Shown here: positions 24,235 to 37,288 of the stretch, piece after piece
Layout: every line of letters starts with the position of its first letter
Position numbering within the stretch: the stretch's first letter is position 1
Assembly: GCF_007655135.1 (NCBI RefSeq)
Contig: NC_045127.1
Coordinates: 7,015,001-7,079,000, forward strand
Length of the DNA: 64,000 nt
Direction of reading: 5' to 3'
Source of the DNA: Punica granatum
Lineage: Eukaryota > Streptophyta > Magnoliopsida > Myrtales > Lythraceae
The notes under the pieces: model-generated
Databases searched by the model: none
The model's input: the letters and a program-made list of their open reading frames with translations, nothing else
Told to the model about the DNA's origin: nothing
Made by a program: the position numbers and the translations under genes

Positions 24235-26284
24235 CTAATCTTCACATTTATGCTTGCTGGACTTCTTTACCATAACTTTGGTTTCTGTTCTCTTCTTCTT
24301 CCCGGAAACTTGTTCCCTCTTCGCTGAGGTTCCGACATCAATGTCGGCTATTGCCGCAGAAGTCAATGCTTTGCTCTTCTGCTTCTCGTAAATTTGTTTT
24401 GCCTCTTCTCTTGAAAGCAAACCTGACTCCATCATCCTGCAGCAACAATGTCACCGTTATCATTAGTGCACCCAAATGAACAAAGTTTGAATTATTATCA
24501 TGTGCACTGCCATTTAGCTTCCCCCATGAGCTTTTAATTCATTAAAAAGTAATGGGTAACATCTTTTGTTCACATTTAACCTCACTATACATGGAAACCA
24601 TTTCCATTCATGGTAACAAAGACCCTGAGAACGGGGAGGAAGCACGAAAAGACAATCGTTAAGTGAAACTGCCTGCCGCTGCATGACAACACAAGTGAAT
24701 TGCAGAAACTACTAATACTGGGAAAGAGGCAACCGCAGTAAAGACAGTGAATAAAAGATTCAGCTGATGACATGCAACACATGAACATGATATTGCAGAG
24801 TTCTCTTTCTGTCACCCACAGCTCTACTAGGATCTCGCGAGAGCTACGATATTGTCTCATTCTAATACCTAGACATACCAAAGAGATTGGAATATGGTCA
24901 CAGTCTATAAACACTACGCAGCATAAGATCAGCTCGTATAGCAGTATTGAGCCCCAGGCGCATGAAAACACTCCCGATGATCTTATCATGTGCTCCTCAG
25001 GAAAGAGCCATTCTGATAATTCTATGCTCAAATTCATTATGTTACTATCGTCATCTAAAGGAAACTCTAAAACTCGAGCTTAAAGAAAGCCATCATGCCC
25101 CACCTCCCCCCCACTCTCATTTGGCAGATGTCTTGTTAATCTTGTCTCATCAGCTCAACAGGAATATCTAATGTATGATAATCTTCGTTCACTGAACTTC
25201 CATTCTACACCTTTTCACATCCAATCAGCATTCCGGAGACTCAGGACATAAGAACTGCTTAGGATAGAGTAAACTAATCAAATAAGATTCTCTAAATTAA
25301 TGGAATGTATTCTCCTTGCTGAAAAGAAATGGCTATATCTCTTCTTCAAACAGCAATCAGTAATATAAAAGGAACACCTAACACTTCCTGACGCGCGGGA
25401 AACCTTGGCCCCTGATGTCCCGCTGTATCATGATAAGAATGAGGCCAAAATTCTCACCATATCTGTGCGAGTTCACAACCGGGCACTTGCTTGTACAGCG
25501 TCTCGTAGAAAATCCTCAACGGATCCCTCTGCAATCCAAAATTGCAGCACAATTCTGTTAATTGACATAAGTCCCGAGCCAGCTTCATGAGTTAGGATAG
25601 AACATGAAAACAATTTACAAACACTAATGAGAGCAGCATACTTCACTGGGAGTCGGACGCTTTTGACCAGGAAGATCGAAGACGACCTTCTGCTTCTTCT
25701 TGCTTTTACCTATTTCCACAGAGGCCGAAAGCGAATGTTTCCTCTTCCTTTTCTTATCCCTGAGCTCCACCTCGTCCATCTCCTCCCCAGTTATTACCTG
25801 TCTTAAACAAGACACAGATTAATAAGCAATTAGAATTACTGTCTAGGTATAATCATCCACAAGGAGCACGCCGCCGCCGACATTTATCAAGCTGAATCTT
25901 CAACTATTACTCGTGGAAAATCGGGGCTTGATGCACAAGTATCAGAAATGAAATTCCGGCAACCGACCAGAAGCAGAATCCTCGTACTGCCGTTGTTAAT
26001 TCATTAGCTCAAGTTCTTACCAAAATCAAGGCAAAGCCAGAGTTGACACCACCGTTCTATTTCAACTGGGGATTAAAACTGACGAGGCATGCAAATCAAG
26101 AACAGATGGGAGAAATAGCATGACATACTTTGGCTTCATCCTCACCCCCTTCCCTCTCGGACTTGGAGCCCTCTGGCGTCTCCCCCTTTACGTGGAATTC
26201 TTCCCCGTGAGGCTTCACGAGATGGGTCTTCTTGGCTTTCTTCTTCTTCTTCTTCCCAGGCTCCTCGTGCTCGGGAGGTGGCAT
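24235..26284 (-). CDS. Small lysine-rich protein, probably nuclear, function unknown
   Basis: Four exons in coding order (26284-26129, 25797-25642, 25528-25458, 24436-24235), in phase with GT-AG junctions, give 194 residues. A Trp codon is split across the last intron. The chosen start is the ATG of MPPPEHEEPG. An in-frame GTG lies three codons upstream but no ATG does. The protein is a string of basic clusters (KKKKKKAKK, KKRKRKH, KSKKKQK, a C-terminal KKKR). One ordered segment, DPLRIFYETLYKQVPGCELA then IWMMESGLLSREEAKQIYEK (about 106-142), is probably the conserved core. The basic clusters suggest nuclear or nucleolar location. I recognise the layout as a plant-conserved uncharacterised protein but cannot name it. 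Two upstream ORFs precede the start (see findings). Confidence 0.78.
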
Positions 26285-27058
26285 CCTCTTCACTGTGTTC
26301 GAGACATCGAGTCACAGGCGCGGTGAGCATTGAGCAACGGGAGACACGGTAGAGCTACTACTACTTTAAATCCATGGGCCAAAGCTTGAGCTCAGCGGGG
26401 CTGGCTTGGCAATGGCGATAAATTCGAGAACTGCCCATTGGGCTGGTCCAGTTTGTGTAAAATCAAGCCCGACATTAGCGCAAGACGATTTTGGTCAAAT
26501 CATATGCCACGAGAAGCCTTATTATGAACCAAAGACCAAAAACGAGGAGCACGAGCATGCAGCTGCACCATGCATGGCTGCCACGTTTCACAATCACAAG
26601 GCTTCTCTCCTCCACTGGACAGCAGATGCAATAGGTTCCCTCCCCTTTCTCGGTGGAAAATCGAATTCGATTCCTCCTGCCATATGGTTAGCGCATAAAA
26701 ATTCGAAACTTTACGACTCTATATAAGATTTCTAAAACACTGTTGGATGCTTCCTTCTATGCTAAGTATTTTTTATAAACAGCGGCAAGACATTCGATCT
26801 AAACTTTGATCACATGAAACAGAGTAGTAGATAGGAATCTGTCTAAAGATTATACGAGCAGAAGTTATGTAATGACTATAAAGAGGAGGAGAAATTAAGG
26901 TAGAAATACCATTACACTGTGTATGCAATAACTGTAATTTTATTTGTCAGAGCGTATTATATGGGTATCAAATTCAGACAAGTGGGTTGATTCTAGAGGG
27001 AAGATAGGTCGGTCTGAAGATAGAATCAGAAACCCCGGCTAAGTGCTTATCGTTCTAA

Positions 27059-27067
27059 TATATAAAG
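27059..27067 (+). promoter_or_regulatory. TATA box of the three-helix membrane protein gene
   Basis: TATATAAAG about 90 bp upstream of the ATG at 27149, with a purine-rich leader in between. Confidence 0.55.
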
Positions 27068-27148
27068 CTACCATTTTCATTGTGCGCCAACATCTGTGAA
27101 GGAAACACTGCAAAGAAGAAGAAGAGAGAAAGGAGAACGTTTGATTAA

Positions 27149-27574
27149 ATGGGTTGGCTGATAAAAGAGAAGAGGGGTCCAGCATGGAAACACGGGTGGA
27201 CTGAGAACACCCTCACGTCTGTCTCTCCACCTCCTCTGCCTGTCATCACCATCTTCTTCATAGTCGTGCTCTTGCTCTACCTCTCCTTCTCCATCAACTA
27301 CAACAAGCAGATGCAGAGGACCGTGGTGGGCATGAAGCTGTTCCTCTTCCTGCTCCCCGTGCTACTGATATTCGCGGCCCAGTTTGTCTCCGTCAACGGC
27401 GGGGTTTCGATGCCGTACCAGCGTCCAAGGCCGGGGATCGACTCAGTCCAACGAGATGGCAGGTCGTCCTCCTGGGGTGTGGCAATCCTGGTGCTGCTGA
27501 TGCTCGTTCTGCTGTCTTTCCAGTCGAGTTTTCATTCCAAGTGGTCTCCTTGGGGGTCTTCCTATGCAAGCTAG
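27149..27574 (+). CDS. Small three-helix membrane protein, function unknown
   Basis: A single exon of 141 residues with no intron. The N-terminus MGWLIKEKRGPAWKHGWTEN is basic and aromatic. Three hydrophobic helices follow at about 31-49 (ITIFFIVVLLLYL), 62-82 (KLFLFLLPVLLIFAAQFV) and 109-125 (GVAILVLLMLVLLSFQS). They are separated by a short cytosolic-type loop (NYNKQMQRTV) and a polar Arg/Pro-rich loop (PYQRPRPG). The C-terminus is short and Ser/Trp-rich. The frame is closed in normal codon usage, with a TATA box at the right distance, so it is a real gene. I associate the pattern with plant-specific uncharacterised small membrane proteins and would not assign a role. It is convergent with the next gene, 444 bp away. 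Confidence 0.75.
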   Translation: MGWLIKEKRGPAWKHGWTENTLTSVSPPPLPVITIFFIVVLLLYLSFSINYNKQMQRTVVGMKLFLFLLPVLLIFAAQFVSVNGGVSMPYQRPRPGIDSVQRDGRSSSWGVAILVLLMLVLLSFQSSFHSKWSPWGSSYAS

Positions 27575-28018
27575 TGAGTGATGAATAGTGAAAAGAGTTT
27601 TCCCTCGGATGTAAGTGTGGAACGCCCTGTACTTATTTTCTGACAAGTTGTGATATTAGATTATTGTAAGTTTGTGTTGAAAGGCAGCTTTCTGTTTTTG
27701 GTGACTTTTTGTTGATAATCCAAATGAATATGTGAAACCACCTTTGTGAAGATCAAGAACGGAGCCACCCTTTTGCGCAAAAAAGAATCGATTTTACTTC
27801 CTTTCAGATGAACTTGACAGTTACAAGACGTTAACTGGATTGAAAAAATGGCCTACGAGTAGAAGACAATACAAGTTGGGACAGCTACTTGTCCATAACA
27901 CAGCTCAGCTAATTCACAAGATTCACTAAACTAAGCTAAGAACTCTGAATTCTGGACACTAAGATAATATACAATTAGAAACGAGTTTGGCAATCTGCGT
28001 TGGCAAAGGTCAAGGCAG

Positions 28019-29739
28019 TCATCTCATTTGCTTCACTGGGGTCTTGAGTTTTGGAATTTTGAATGATGATGAGAACAGCTTCGGAGTAACTTGGCTTGAA
28101 TCGATTTCATCAGCTTTTCTCTTTGAGCCCCGGCCTCCCTGATCACCACGAGTACACAAAAGATTCAGTATTTGGGAAAACATAAGCGACAAGTCACAAT
28201 AATTGATGCAGCCCGAGAAATAAAAGTACCCTTTCAGAGTTCTTCGTAGAATCTGAACCTTGTGCAGCTGATGGTGGTTTGTTCACAGAAACACGGGTAC
28301 CTTTCTTGTTCCCCAAGGAGGAGGTTATACTGCCGGATGTAGTGCACCGACTCAACACGGGTGTCTCCGAGGTGCATCTTGCTCTTCTCAGCAGTTCCAA
28401 TTCATGGGCAAGCCTCACAAGTTCATCACCCCTCTTCCTTGCAAGTGCTTCCTTATCAGCAATTTTACTCTCTAATTTAGCAATAACCTCATCCTTAGCA
28501 TCATTGGACGATTGGAGCTTCTCCATACTTGCCAGAAGTCCTGATACTTTCTCATTTGCCAGCCGAATCTCGGCCTCCTTGCTCTTTAGCTTATCATTCA
28601 GGTTAGTTTCCAATATTTTATACTGATTCCACACAAACTTCTTCTCTGTCAGCAATGCAGATATCTCGGCATTCTTATCCAAAACCAGCACATCGTATTC
28701 TTGCTTTAGCCTTTTAATTTCATCTTCCAGTAAATGATCCCGCACATCTAATTCTTTGGCAGATCTCCCACTGCTTTTCTGGCTTGACCCTTTACTTCTT
28801 GAGGTCTCGGGAGTGTGTCGTTCAGAGTCATCCTGCAAGAGAAAAATGTTGAAGTTCACAGGGTGAACATGTTTAAGGATTGGAGTATAAAACCGTGAAA
28901 GATGTCATAGAAAGAGAACGAACCCGAGGGTTAGCAGAAGGGCAAAGGACGTTGAGACACTCTTTAAAATCGGCCAACTCAAGTTCTGCTTCATCTGCAC
29001 CCAACAGAGACAGGCTATCAACCAAAATGAGATATTACCATGGCCAATCTTCAAATCGAAAAGAGGGATAACTAAAGTCATACTAATTTCCACAGTGGAA
29101 TATCAAAGCTTCCATTGATTTTATGGTAAAGAGTTCTAATGCACCAGATTTGACTGACAATCTCGGACTAGGTTACAGAAGCATGCGATCAAGAGCCGAC
29201 AGAGTTTCACATGTTCGATTAATCTTATGTAGGTCACACCCTGCACTTCATTCTCCTATAAATCCATGCAGAAGTCGATATCGAAAATTCAAAGAAGATA
29301 AAAGAGGAGGAACTAACCCAGCTTCATTTTGCGCAAAAGGGCCTCCCTTTGCTTCAATCCCACGGCCAATTCCAACTTCATCGCATCAAGTGACCGCATC
29401 ATGTCTTGCACGGCCATAGCCCTCTTCATCTGAACAAGAATCCTCAACAATTTCCCCCAAATTAATTCAGACCGAAAAGCCTCAATTCATAAAACCCTAA
29501 TTTCAACCACGACAAGTCATCAACGGTACCTGCGAAATCCGCTCCCTGAGGAAAGCCACATCGGAGTCGTAACGCTTCTGCTGGGTCCTGATACGATCTT
29601 CGAGCAGACTCCTCTCCCTGACGAGAGTATGCAGCTGAGACTGCTGCTTGGTTATCATCCCGACCAGCGGGTCGAACACTTTCTGCCACTTCTGGCGGTC
29701 CGAGGAGACCGGAGAAGCGTCCTGCCTGCGCTTCTTCAT
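28019..29739 (-). CDS. Coiled-coil protein with basic C-terminus, function unknown
   Basis: Five exons in coding order (29739-29530, 29429-29318, 28994-28924, 28832-28230, 28138-28019), in phase, give 371 residues. The start is the ATG of MKKRRQDASP. The open frame upstream has no ATG. Residues 1-7 are a basic patch. About 15-70 is a first helical region (RQKWQKVFDPLVGMITKQQ). Exon 4 encodes a long heptad-type coiled coil (DEIKRLKQEYDVLVLDKNAE to ELELLRRARC). The tail, rebuilt from exon 5, contains GSKRKADEID and KIPKLKTPVK, which look like nuclear-localisation sequence. No enzymatic motif is visible. Databases may call it myosin-heavy-chain-like because of the coiled coil, which would be uninformative. 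It is divergent from the ERD2-like gene. Confidence 0.8.
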
Positions 29740-29799
29740 CGCGAATGAGACGATAAGATTACCGAAGCTTCGATCTTTGAGGTTGAGCAAGCAAAAAGA

Positions 29800-31460
29800 A
29801 TCAAGAAAGAAGACAGCAAACGGGCAGTGGCAGGCAGCGGGGCGCCTAGTGCGATTTCAAAAAACAATTCCAACGGTCAATTTGGCTGCGTGCTTCTCTG
29901 GTCGTATAAAGACAATGCGCTGGTTGAAGTAAGTAAAGCGAAGGCTGGGCTTCAGCCGACCCAGACAGAATAAGGCCCATTCACCGCCGGACAAGGCCCA
30001 TTGTGCTTTTCCTCTTTGCGTTCTTCTTTTCTTTTCTTTCTCTTTTTCTTCATATTTTCTTGTAAGTTTTCCATTCTTACTTTGCTGCATTTTGTTAAAT
30101 ATGCCGCGGAATTGTTGTCCTGCTAATTTGAACTAGCAAGTTGACAAAATAAGGCCAAAGCTATATTACGACAAATTATATGAATTTGAATTAGTAGATT
30201 GGTTTGTGATATTAAATTACTAAATTAACGGTATAAAATGTGAATCGATCGAAAATTTGATTAAATTTTGACCGATGCATCATTTACATTGGTCAAAGTT
30301 TGCAGTTCTATTTCAATGGAAAAAAAATACAAGGGTATAACTTACTTTTAGTAGTTACCATAAGTCACATATCATTTATTGATGGAGTATTTATCTTTAT
30401 ATAAAAAATGAAAGAAAATCAGCGGTTAAAACTGATTATAATTAGTAGTATCGACAAAGAAGGACTGAATACGTTGATAACTGGGATCTGTTGGTATCCA
30501 ATTTGCCCGCTCATAAAGGCGCAAATTCACCTAATGAGTCAACCTTTGCTAGTTCTTGTTATAAGAAAAAAAGGAGTTTGTTGGATTTTTCTCTCTCTCG
30601 ATGGACGTGCAAAACATCATTTTTTTTTTTTTTGGTTTTGTTAGATGAAAGGATTCTTATATCTAATAGCCTTATTACCAATGGCAACATTGTATAGCTA
30701 CTGGCCTTCTTTTTTCTAATTTTTTTTTTCCTTTTTGAAATTATATTTTATGCCAAAGTCACTGTAGTTAGTGGTTGTTGACCAAAACCCAACATTAAGC
30801 TCCAACTTCCAACTCCACCTCCTCATCCAATTCATGTCCCCTCCACCAAAACTAATATAGCATATCCTTTATTCGAGTTCGTGGCAGTTTCATCCCGATA
30901 CGCACCTATATTTCTATTTTTAATTACATAAACTACTTAGTTACATGATTTAAGCACCAAATGCTTCATCAAAATCTTCATTGGTGTATGTTAATTTTTT
31001 TTTTTATCTTAGGTGCATCCCTTTCGTGTAAGCAATAAGATAGAGCATCTCATTGTATGTTTGTCCTATTAGTTACTTAACTCGACTATGAGCTAATTCT
31101 ATGCATGTACATGGCCATATAATGTGAGTTTCTTTATCAATATATAAAATATGGAAACTTATATGATTTGAATTACTTTAGAGAAGTGAGGCCGTAACCT
31201 AACATTCCTATTATATTTACTAATAAAGAGAAAAAAAATTGGGAATTATAACTTTATTAGATTATTCAAATATATTTTCTTGCCCAAAATTATCGAAGAA
31301 TTTGATTTCTTGACCAAGACGAGAAGCTTATCAACCTTAACCATCCGAAAGACGAAAGCGAAAAAAGAAAAAACAAAGGCCCAAAAGCTTATTTTCCATG
31401 GTGGGCCTTCCCGTAGCCGATCAAAACCCCGGAGACAACCCAACCCGCACCGAGCTCGAA
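29800..31460. other. Bidirectional intergenic region, no gene seen
   Basis: Lies between divergent genes. AT-rich in the middle with poly-T tracts. Short open frames (for example 30408-30644) have no signature. The last about 140 bp before 31603 is the CT-rich leader of the ERD2-like gene. Confidence 0.4.
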
Positions 31461-31602
31461 ACATGAACTGATGATCCAAGCCGAGCGACACAAGGAAAGA
31501 CAATCTCAAAGGTCTCTCTCTCTCTCTCGCTCTGCCTGCACTGCTCCGTTCTCTTGGACTGCTCCGATCTCTTGGACGCGGCGATCAATCGGACAATCAG
31601 TG

Positions 31603-34146
31603 ATGAAGGCGTCGAAGCGGCCGATCCAGGTGGTGGCGACATGGGTGCGGCGGCAGCCGCCGAAGGTGAAGGCCTTCCTGGCCGTCATCTCCGGCATGAC
31701 CGCCCTGGTGTTCCTCCGGATGGTGGTCCACGACCACGACAACCTCTTCGTCGCCGCCGAGGCTGTCCACGCCATCGGAATCTCCGTCCTCATCTACAAG
31801 CTCATGAAGGAGAAGACTTGTGCCGGTAATCTCATTATTAGGCCGTTCCTTGATTCGTGAATTTCCTCGAGCTTCATGTCCCTTGCAGTTCCGTTACAAT
31901 ACAATACTCGGCTTTCTTGGTTGGTTTGTTTTTTGGTACGGTCGAATTTTGCATTTTTTGGTTAAATTACTAATTTTCCTCATTCTACCCATGGAATGAG
32001 TGTGAGCAGTCAGAAGACGAGTACTCAGCATGAGTTAAATTTTTGTGATTTTGGAGTTTAGTGTCGTAATGGTTGTGCACTTTAGAGATATTCACTGCAT
32101 CAAATTAATGTTGATTTCTATAATTGGATGGGAATTGATTGTACTGCTTTGCTGATGAATGGACCCATGGAAACCTAAACTAACTATTGAAAATTGCAAA
32201 ATTGGAATTACTCATTAAGGGAAAATTTGAATCTCCGGCCTGATACAAATTGACAAAAGAGGGTCGATGTATCAATTTCATCTACAAACGATTATGTTAT
32301 TAGCGCCCAACTTTTAGTTCTGAAACTTTCTCACTCTGTGGCAGCAATTTTCACTTGATAGAGTGTGGAAAGTTCATGGCAAGAAAACATGTGTTAGCCG
32401 TATGTTCTTGGGTTATGCAGTCCACGCGCTTGTTTTCTCTGCAAACATGAACTACTTGTTCACTCGTCACTGTTGAGAGATTTGGTTAGGATTTAACGTC
32501 ACACTGCAACTCTTTTCCGACTAGTTTAAGTTTGTCTTAATGGAACTTCTTTAGCATTGCATGAGAGGATGGTAAAATTCTGTACGTCCCTTTGCCTATT
32601 TGACGACCTGCTCATCTATATGATTTGAGTTAGAACATCCGCATTGTGTTCTTGATGATGCCTATCTGGGATCTAAAGTTTGTCCGGAAGCAGCAGTGGA
32701 GTTCAATCCCAGAAGTTTACTCATTCTTAGTAAAATGTAACGATTTTAGCAAATTTACATCACGTTTATGTTGAGTCTCAGCCTGATTTCTTGTATCTTC
32801 GATATGGTTGGTCTTTGCAGGGCTTTCACTCAAATCTCAGGAACTAACCGCTCTCTTCTTAGCGGTCAGACTCTACTGTAGCTTCGTCATGGAGTATGAT
32901 ATCCACACGCTTCTTGATTCTGCTACACTGGTAACAACTCTCTGGGTCATCTACATGATCCGTTTCAAACTGAGATCCAGTTACATGGAGGACAAAGACA
33001 ACTTTGCAATCTACTATGTGGTAAGTCCTTTTTTTCTTTTTCCCTTTGTAAATGAATAAGAAGTCTTTCACGATTCGTGCTTTAGGGATTTAATTGATTT
33101 TTCTTGATTATCTATCTGATGATTTTGGGTCTCGATGCAGGTGATACCTTGCGCAGTTCTATCTCTACTTATTCACCCCTCAACGCATCACCATATCTTC
33201 AACAGGATTTTCTGGGCATTTTGTGTGTATCTTGAGGCTGTTTCAGTGCTACCTCAGCTGAGAGTCATGCAGAACACTAAGGTATTCCTAGAAAGGGGGA
33301 AAAAAAAATAATAATAAAGGAGGAAGTAACTCCTCTTATAATAATGTCTTGCCAATCGGTATAGAACTAACAGCTTCTACTTGTGAATTACTTGTCCAGA
33401 TTGTGGAGCCTTTCACAGCTCATTACGTGTTTGCCTTGGGAATTGCAAGGTTCTTGAGCTGTGCACATTGGGTTCTCCAGGTCTGATGCAATTTCTGATA
33501 CCTACTTCTAGGTTTACTTAGAATTGACCCTCTTGATATTTTCCGAGAGTTTCTTCCTTCTTGATGAAATCTCATCTTGCTTTTCGATATCTGTGGGCTA
33601 ATTGATGATGTTAATATATCTTAAGGCTGCATTAATATTTTTACATACTGACTTTTATATTGAGGAACTATGTATATATGCATAGACTGCCATAGGCAGA
33701 AAAGAAAGGTTGATAATATAACTTAATGTTGCATGAGAAATTGTTTGTGTAAGCACAGTTATAGCATGCCTGATAAAAATATTCCAGATATCAAGAAAAG
33801 ATTCATGGCTGGTCGTCTGAAACTATAGATGCAAGATATGTGCCCCAATATGTTTCTTACATCATAAAACATTGCTGTATGCAGGTACTGGACACGAGAG
33901 GGCGCTTGCTGACAGCATTAGGTTATGGGCTGTGGCCTTCCATGGTCCTGCTCTCTGAGATCGTCCAAACTTTCATTCTTGCAGATTTTTGCTACTACTA
34001 CGTGAAGAGGTACAAGTGTTGTTATATTGATTTCGCAAATGATCTGTATTCTTATGGCTTTGCATTGACAATTGACACCAAAACGTCTCTCTTGCAGTGT
34101 TGTCGGTGGGCAACTTGTTCTACGCCTTCCTTCAGGGGTTGTGTGA
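31603..34146 (+). CDS. ERD2-like protein (ER lumen retaining receptor family)
   Basis: Six exons (31603-31825, 32821-33020, 33141-33281, 33400-33480, 33885-34009, 34098-34146), all GT-AG and in phase, give 272 residues ending in LVLRLPSGVV. The protein has the multi-helix ERD2/KDEL-receptor core: LSLKSQELTALFLAVRLYCS, then DSATLVTTLWVIYMIR, YMEDKDNFAIYYVVIPCAVL, EAVSVLPQLRVMQ and the final ADFCYYYVKS. It also has the extra N-terminal helix (KVKAFLAVISGMTALVFLRM) that marks the plant ERD2-like subgroup, which is longer than the about 215-residue true KDEL receptors. Known ERD2 proteins retrieve HDEL/KDEL cargo from Golgi to ER. The ERD2-like subgroup is reported to lack that role, so the function here is uncertain, but an endomembrane location is expected. 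The start at 31603 fits the family; an in-frame ATG at 31471 is discussed in findings. Confidence 0.9.
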
Positions 34147-34149
34147 TGC

Positions 34150-37100
34150 GGTATGGTATGCATTACCCAAACAGGACTCGGAATTGGCACGTTGTGGTTG
34201 ATCGGGTTGGGTCGCTTCTGCTCTAGAGATAGTCTTACTCTTTTATTTAAAGTCTTTCACTGTTGATGATATATTTAGACTGTTAGCTGCTTCCTGTTTT
34301 GGCATATATTTCTGTACTGCGGAAGCTATCCTAGCTGTAGCTTAAGTTGCAGCCATTTATATGAATCAGAAATTCCAAAACCTGTTCATATTGCACAGGA
34401 TCCCGTCACAAGGACTTGTCGTATCGGTTTTCACATTTGTCGGACTCCTGGGCTTATGTTGAGAAAGGATGGCCCGAACCCGGTACTTGGAATGAGAAAC
34501 ACATCAGATTTAACACTATAACACAAATTGGCCATTACCAAAAGAGATTGGACTTGGCCCATTGATGACTCAGGCCTGGAATTGTCGGGTTAAAAAACCT
34601 TTGGTGGCGATTGATGGAGGAGATGAGAAAAAAGTACAACGTGACAATTAACTGATTTAATGAAACAGTTTATCGGCCTACGATTGTGTTATTGTGGTGA
34701 TTATGAAATATTGGTATTTTTTGCATTGCTTGGAGAAATCATGCAGACTATGTTGAGGACACGCATTGAAACCGATAGCGCTAAGCCATAGTTTATGTGC
34801 TGTTTCGGTGTCTGAGGAGGATCCAATGGGGCTAGAAGCTGAAAGCCCATGCATGGCAAGAGTATATGTCCCGTTTTTGCCTCTTATGGAAGGTGGGTTT
34901 GAGGGTTTTAGACTCGAGTATCTTGACAAAAGAAATAACATCGATTACGTGTGAAACTCTTTTCATGCATGCATGCTTTTTTTCCTCCATGATAATCACG
35001 TATATCCTCACCCTTGGCTAAAAATTAATTCAGTCTGAGCATTGGTTTTAACTCCACTTATGAGATACTTTCAGCTGGTTTTATAGATTCGCTGTTTGTG
35101 GTTTAATATAAATATATTTTCGATTATAAGAGGAATTCATATCCTATTATAAAAATAAGGATAAAAAGTAAAATAAAAGAGATGAGAATTTAATTAGTGA
35201 GAATCACATTTAAAATCTCATGATTTCGGAAGAAAGACTGGTGCCCTCCACCAAACTCCCTTCCTCCATGCAGGTATGTTTTGTCTCATGGGATAAGACC
35301 AATAACTAAAGCCGCGATATAAGATGTGGTTTCCAAGAAGGAAAATAGAGAAAACTAATTGCGATAAAAACACAGCTTGTGCTTCGAGTTGCCATGCCAT
35401 ATGTTACAGAGATTAATATTCAGCAAAAACGAAACAGAAATTCCTAACTTTAATTCTATCTTACCACGTACGATGTACATAAATATCGGTGGAACAAATA
35501 AACATAGTGCAATATGTAGATTACACGAGTTACTTTCCACGCGATAATATGTCAGCAGCCTTGCCGTCCCGATTGGAGCATCGGGTTTGAAGTTTTAGGA
35601 TCGGGGGTGACCACGCTAGTGTTGGGCGATCGTTGTCAATTAGTGGCCTGATTCGTCAATGAATGACACAAGTTTTTTTTTTTTTCAAGAAATGACAAAT
35701 AGTTATATATATGCAATATTTAAGAAGGAAAGGATAATTCCATATCCAGCAAGATCCATACCACGCGTCCTTGGTCATGGTCTCTCCCTCTTTTGGTTTT
35801 TGGCTTTGGGGTGGAGTCTTTTTTCGAGGGCCGTACTGTATGAGTAAACAAAACAGCTGTATGGCACGAAAAAATTTAATGATTCCAATTGGATGCATCA
35901 TTAGCTGTCAAAGTGGATTGGATCGGGGCTTCTTTCATCGACCTTATCATATATTACCAACTCCCGAACGAAAACCGAAGCCTCCACACAATCATTATTT
36001 GCCATGATGAAAAAAAAAAAAAAGTCTAGCGATATACGCACTCATCTATTAATTAAATTTTTTTCAGTATAGTAACTGGCATTTTTATTTTATTATACTT
36101 GACAATATGATCTCTTTTATAGAAAAAGAAAAAAAAAGGTTTTATTAGAATGATGTGCTATAATATATACACGAGGCTTTTCTTAAACAACAAATGGTTA
36201 TGTGAGCCCATCTTTAGTTTTACTTTACTTTTTTTTTTCCTTCTTAATAATTAGAGATTCTGCACTCCTAATTATAAATTCATGAATGATCATGAGAATA
36301 TGAATTAGCATAAATGAATTGAGTTTCCAATGAAATTTATATGCAATTAATGCAAGAGTTGTCAAAATTCATTAAAAATATCTTGCGATTAGGACAAGGT
36401 TAATGCCTAGACGATATTAGTCAGTAAATAGGACGAGGACATGCCCCTTACAATACGGTTCAATCTAATCACTTGTCTTGGCAAAGTTTCTGTGACACGG
36501 TTGTCTTTTATGGTTGGATGGACGGTGTCATCTAGCCTCGCGTCTAAAATGGATGGTGGGCTGGCAGCTATAGTTGGGAAATTAAAAGGAATAAGAAAGG
36601 GAAAGCACAAGAAGAAGAAAGAAGTATTTTAATTATATATGATGATATCTAGAGTTGACTCTCTAGTTAAGCCTGGATTAGTCCTAGTTTTGTTGACTCC
36701 ACCACCTCAGCCCATAATATGTCCGATGCTACAGGCCAGAAAAGATAGCTGATGATTATTACATACATATCTAAATTTATGCTTTTCTGGTGAAGATTCT
36801 TTTTTTTTTTTTGAAATTTTTTCTGGTGAAGATGAACATCATTGTTGCGCGTGCGTATATATATCAAAATATATCAAATTTAAAAGCTCTTAATTAACAT
36901 AAGAGTATGTGTGTACCATTACACGATATCACATGTTTTATTCCCAAACATCATAAGAAGCCTTTAATTTCCTTAGCAGACTTAGCTATTGCCGCGTCAT
37001 CAATAATTTCCTTCGTTTTTACTGCCTAGCGTGCGTAGTCAGAAAAGGCTGTAAAGGTGTGTATGCGAACTCGGAGGAGTTTTAAGTAAGTTGCCTCCTA

Positions 37101-37285
37101 CTAATCACCATTATAGCGCTTTGGTAGGAGCTGTGCCCTGTGATAGTAGCTCGGTTGACTTCCAGAGCCTTGGGATAATGTGACTGCCCATTAGTTAAAC
37201 CCCTTATTTTTAATAACAAAAAAAAAGGATTTAATGAATCTCGATTATTTTAGAAATGAGTTTAGAATCGTCTATTAAAAAAAGT
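34150..37285. other. Intergenic, no gene seen
   Basis: Contains the 3' region of the ERD2-like gene, one SINE-like copy (35105-35272, listed) and AT-rich DNA. The minus frame 34678-34941 (87 codons) gives no recognisable family and lacks an ATG start of its own length. Poly-A/T tracts lie near 35672, 36009 and 36800. Confidence 0.35.
35105..35272 (-). repeat. tRNA-derived SINE-like copy (degenerate)
   Basis: The minus-strand head GGTGGAGGGCACCAGTC is followed by AAATCATGAGATTTTAAATG, then by an A/T-rich body (TTTTATTTTACTTTTTATCC) and GAATTCCTCTTATAA. The body is shared almost word for word with the 42.7 kb copy (ATTATAAGAG ... GTTCAT). Confidence 0.45.
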
Positions 37286-37288
37286 AAG

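Noticed and set aside
26142..26330. 62-codon frame as the real first exon of the lysine-rich protein
   Set aside because: It ends in a stop before the donor site at 26129. The overlapping frame joins exon 2 in phase, so this one is kept only as an upstream ORF.
34678..34941. 87-codon minus-strand open frame as a gene
   Set aside because: No proper ATG at its start, no recognisable motif, and an overlapping plus-strand frame of similar length.
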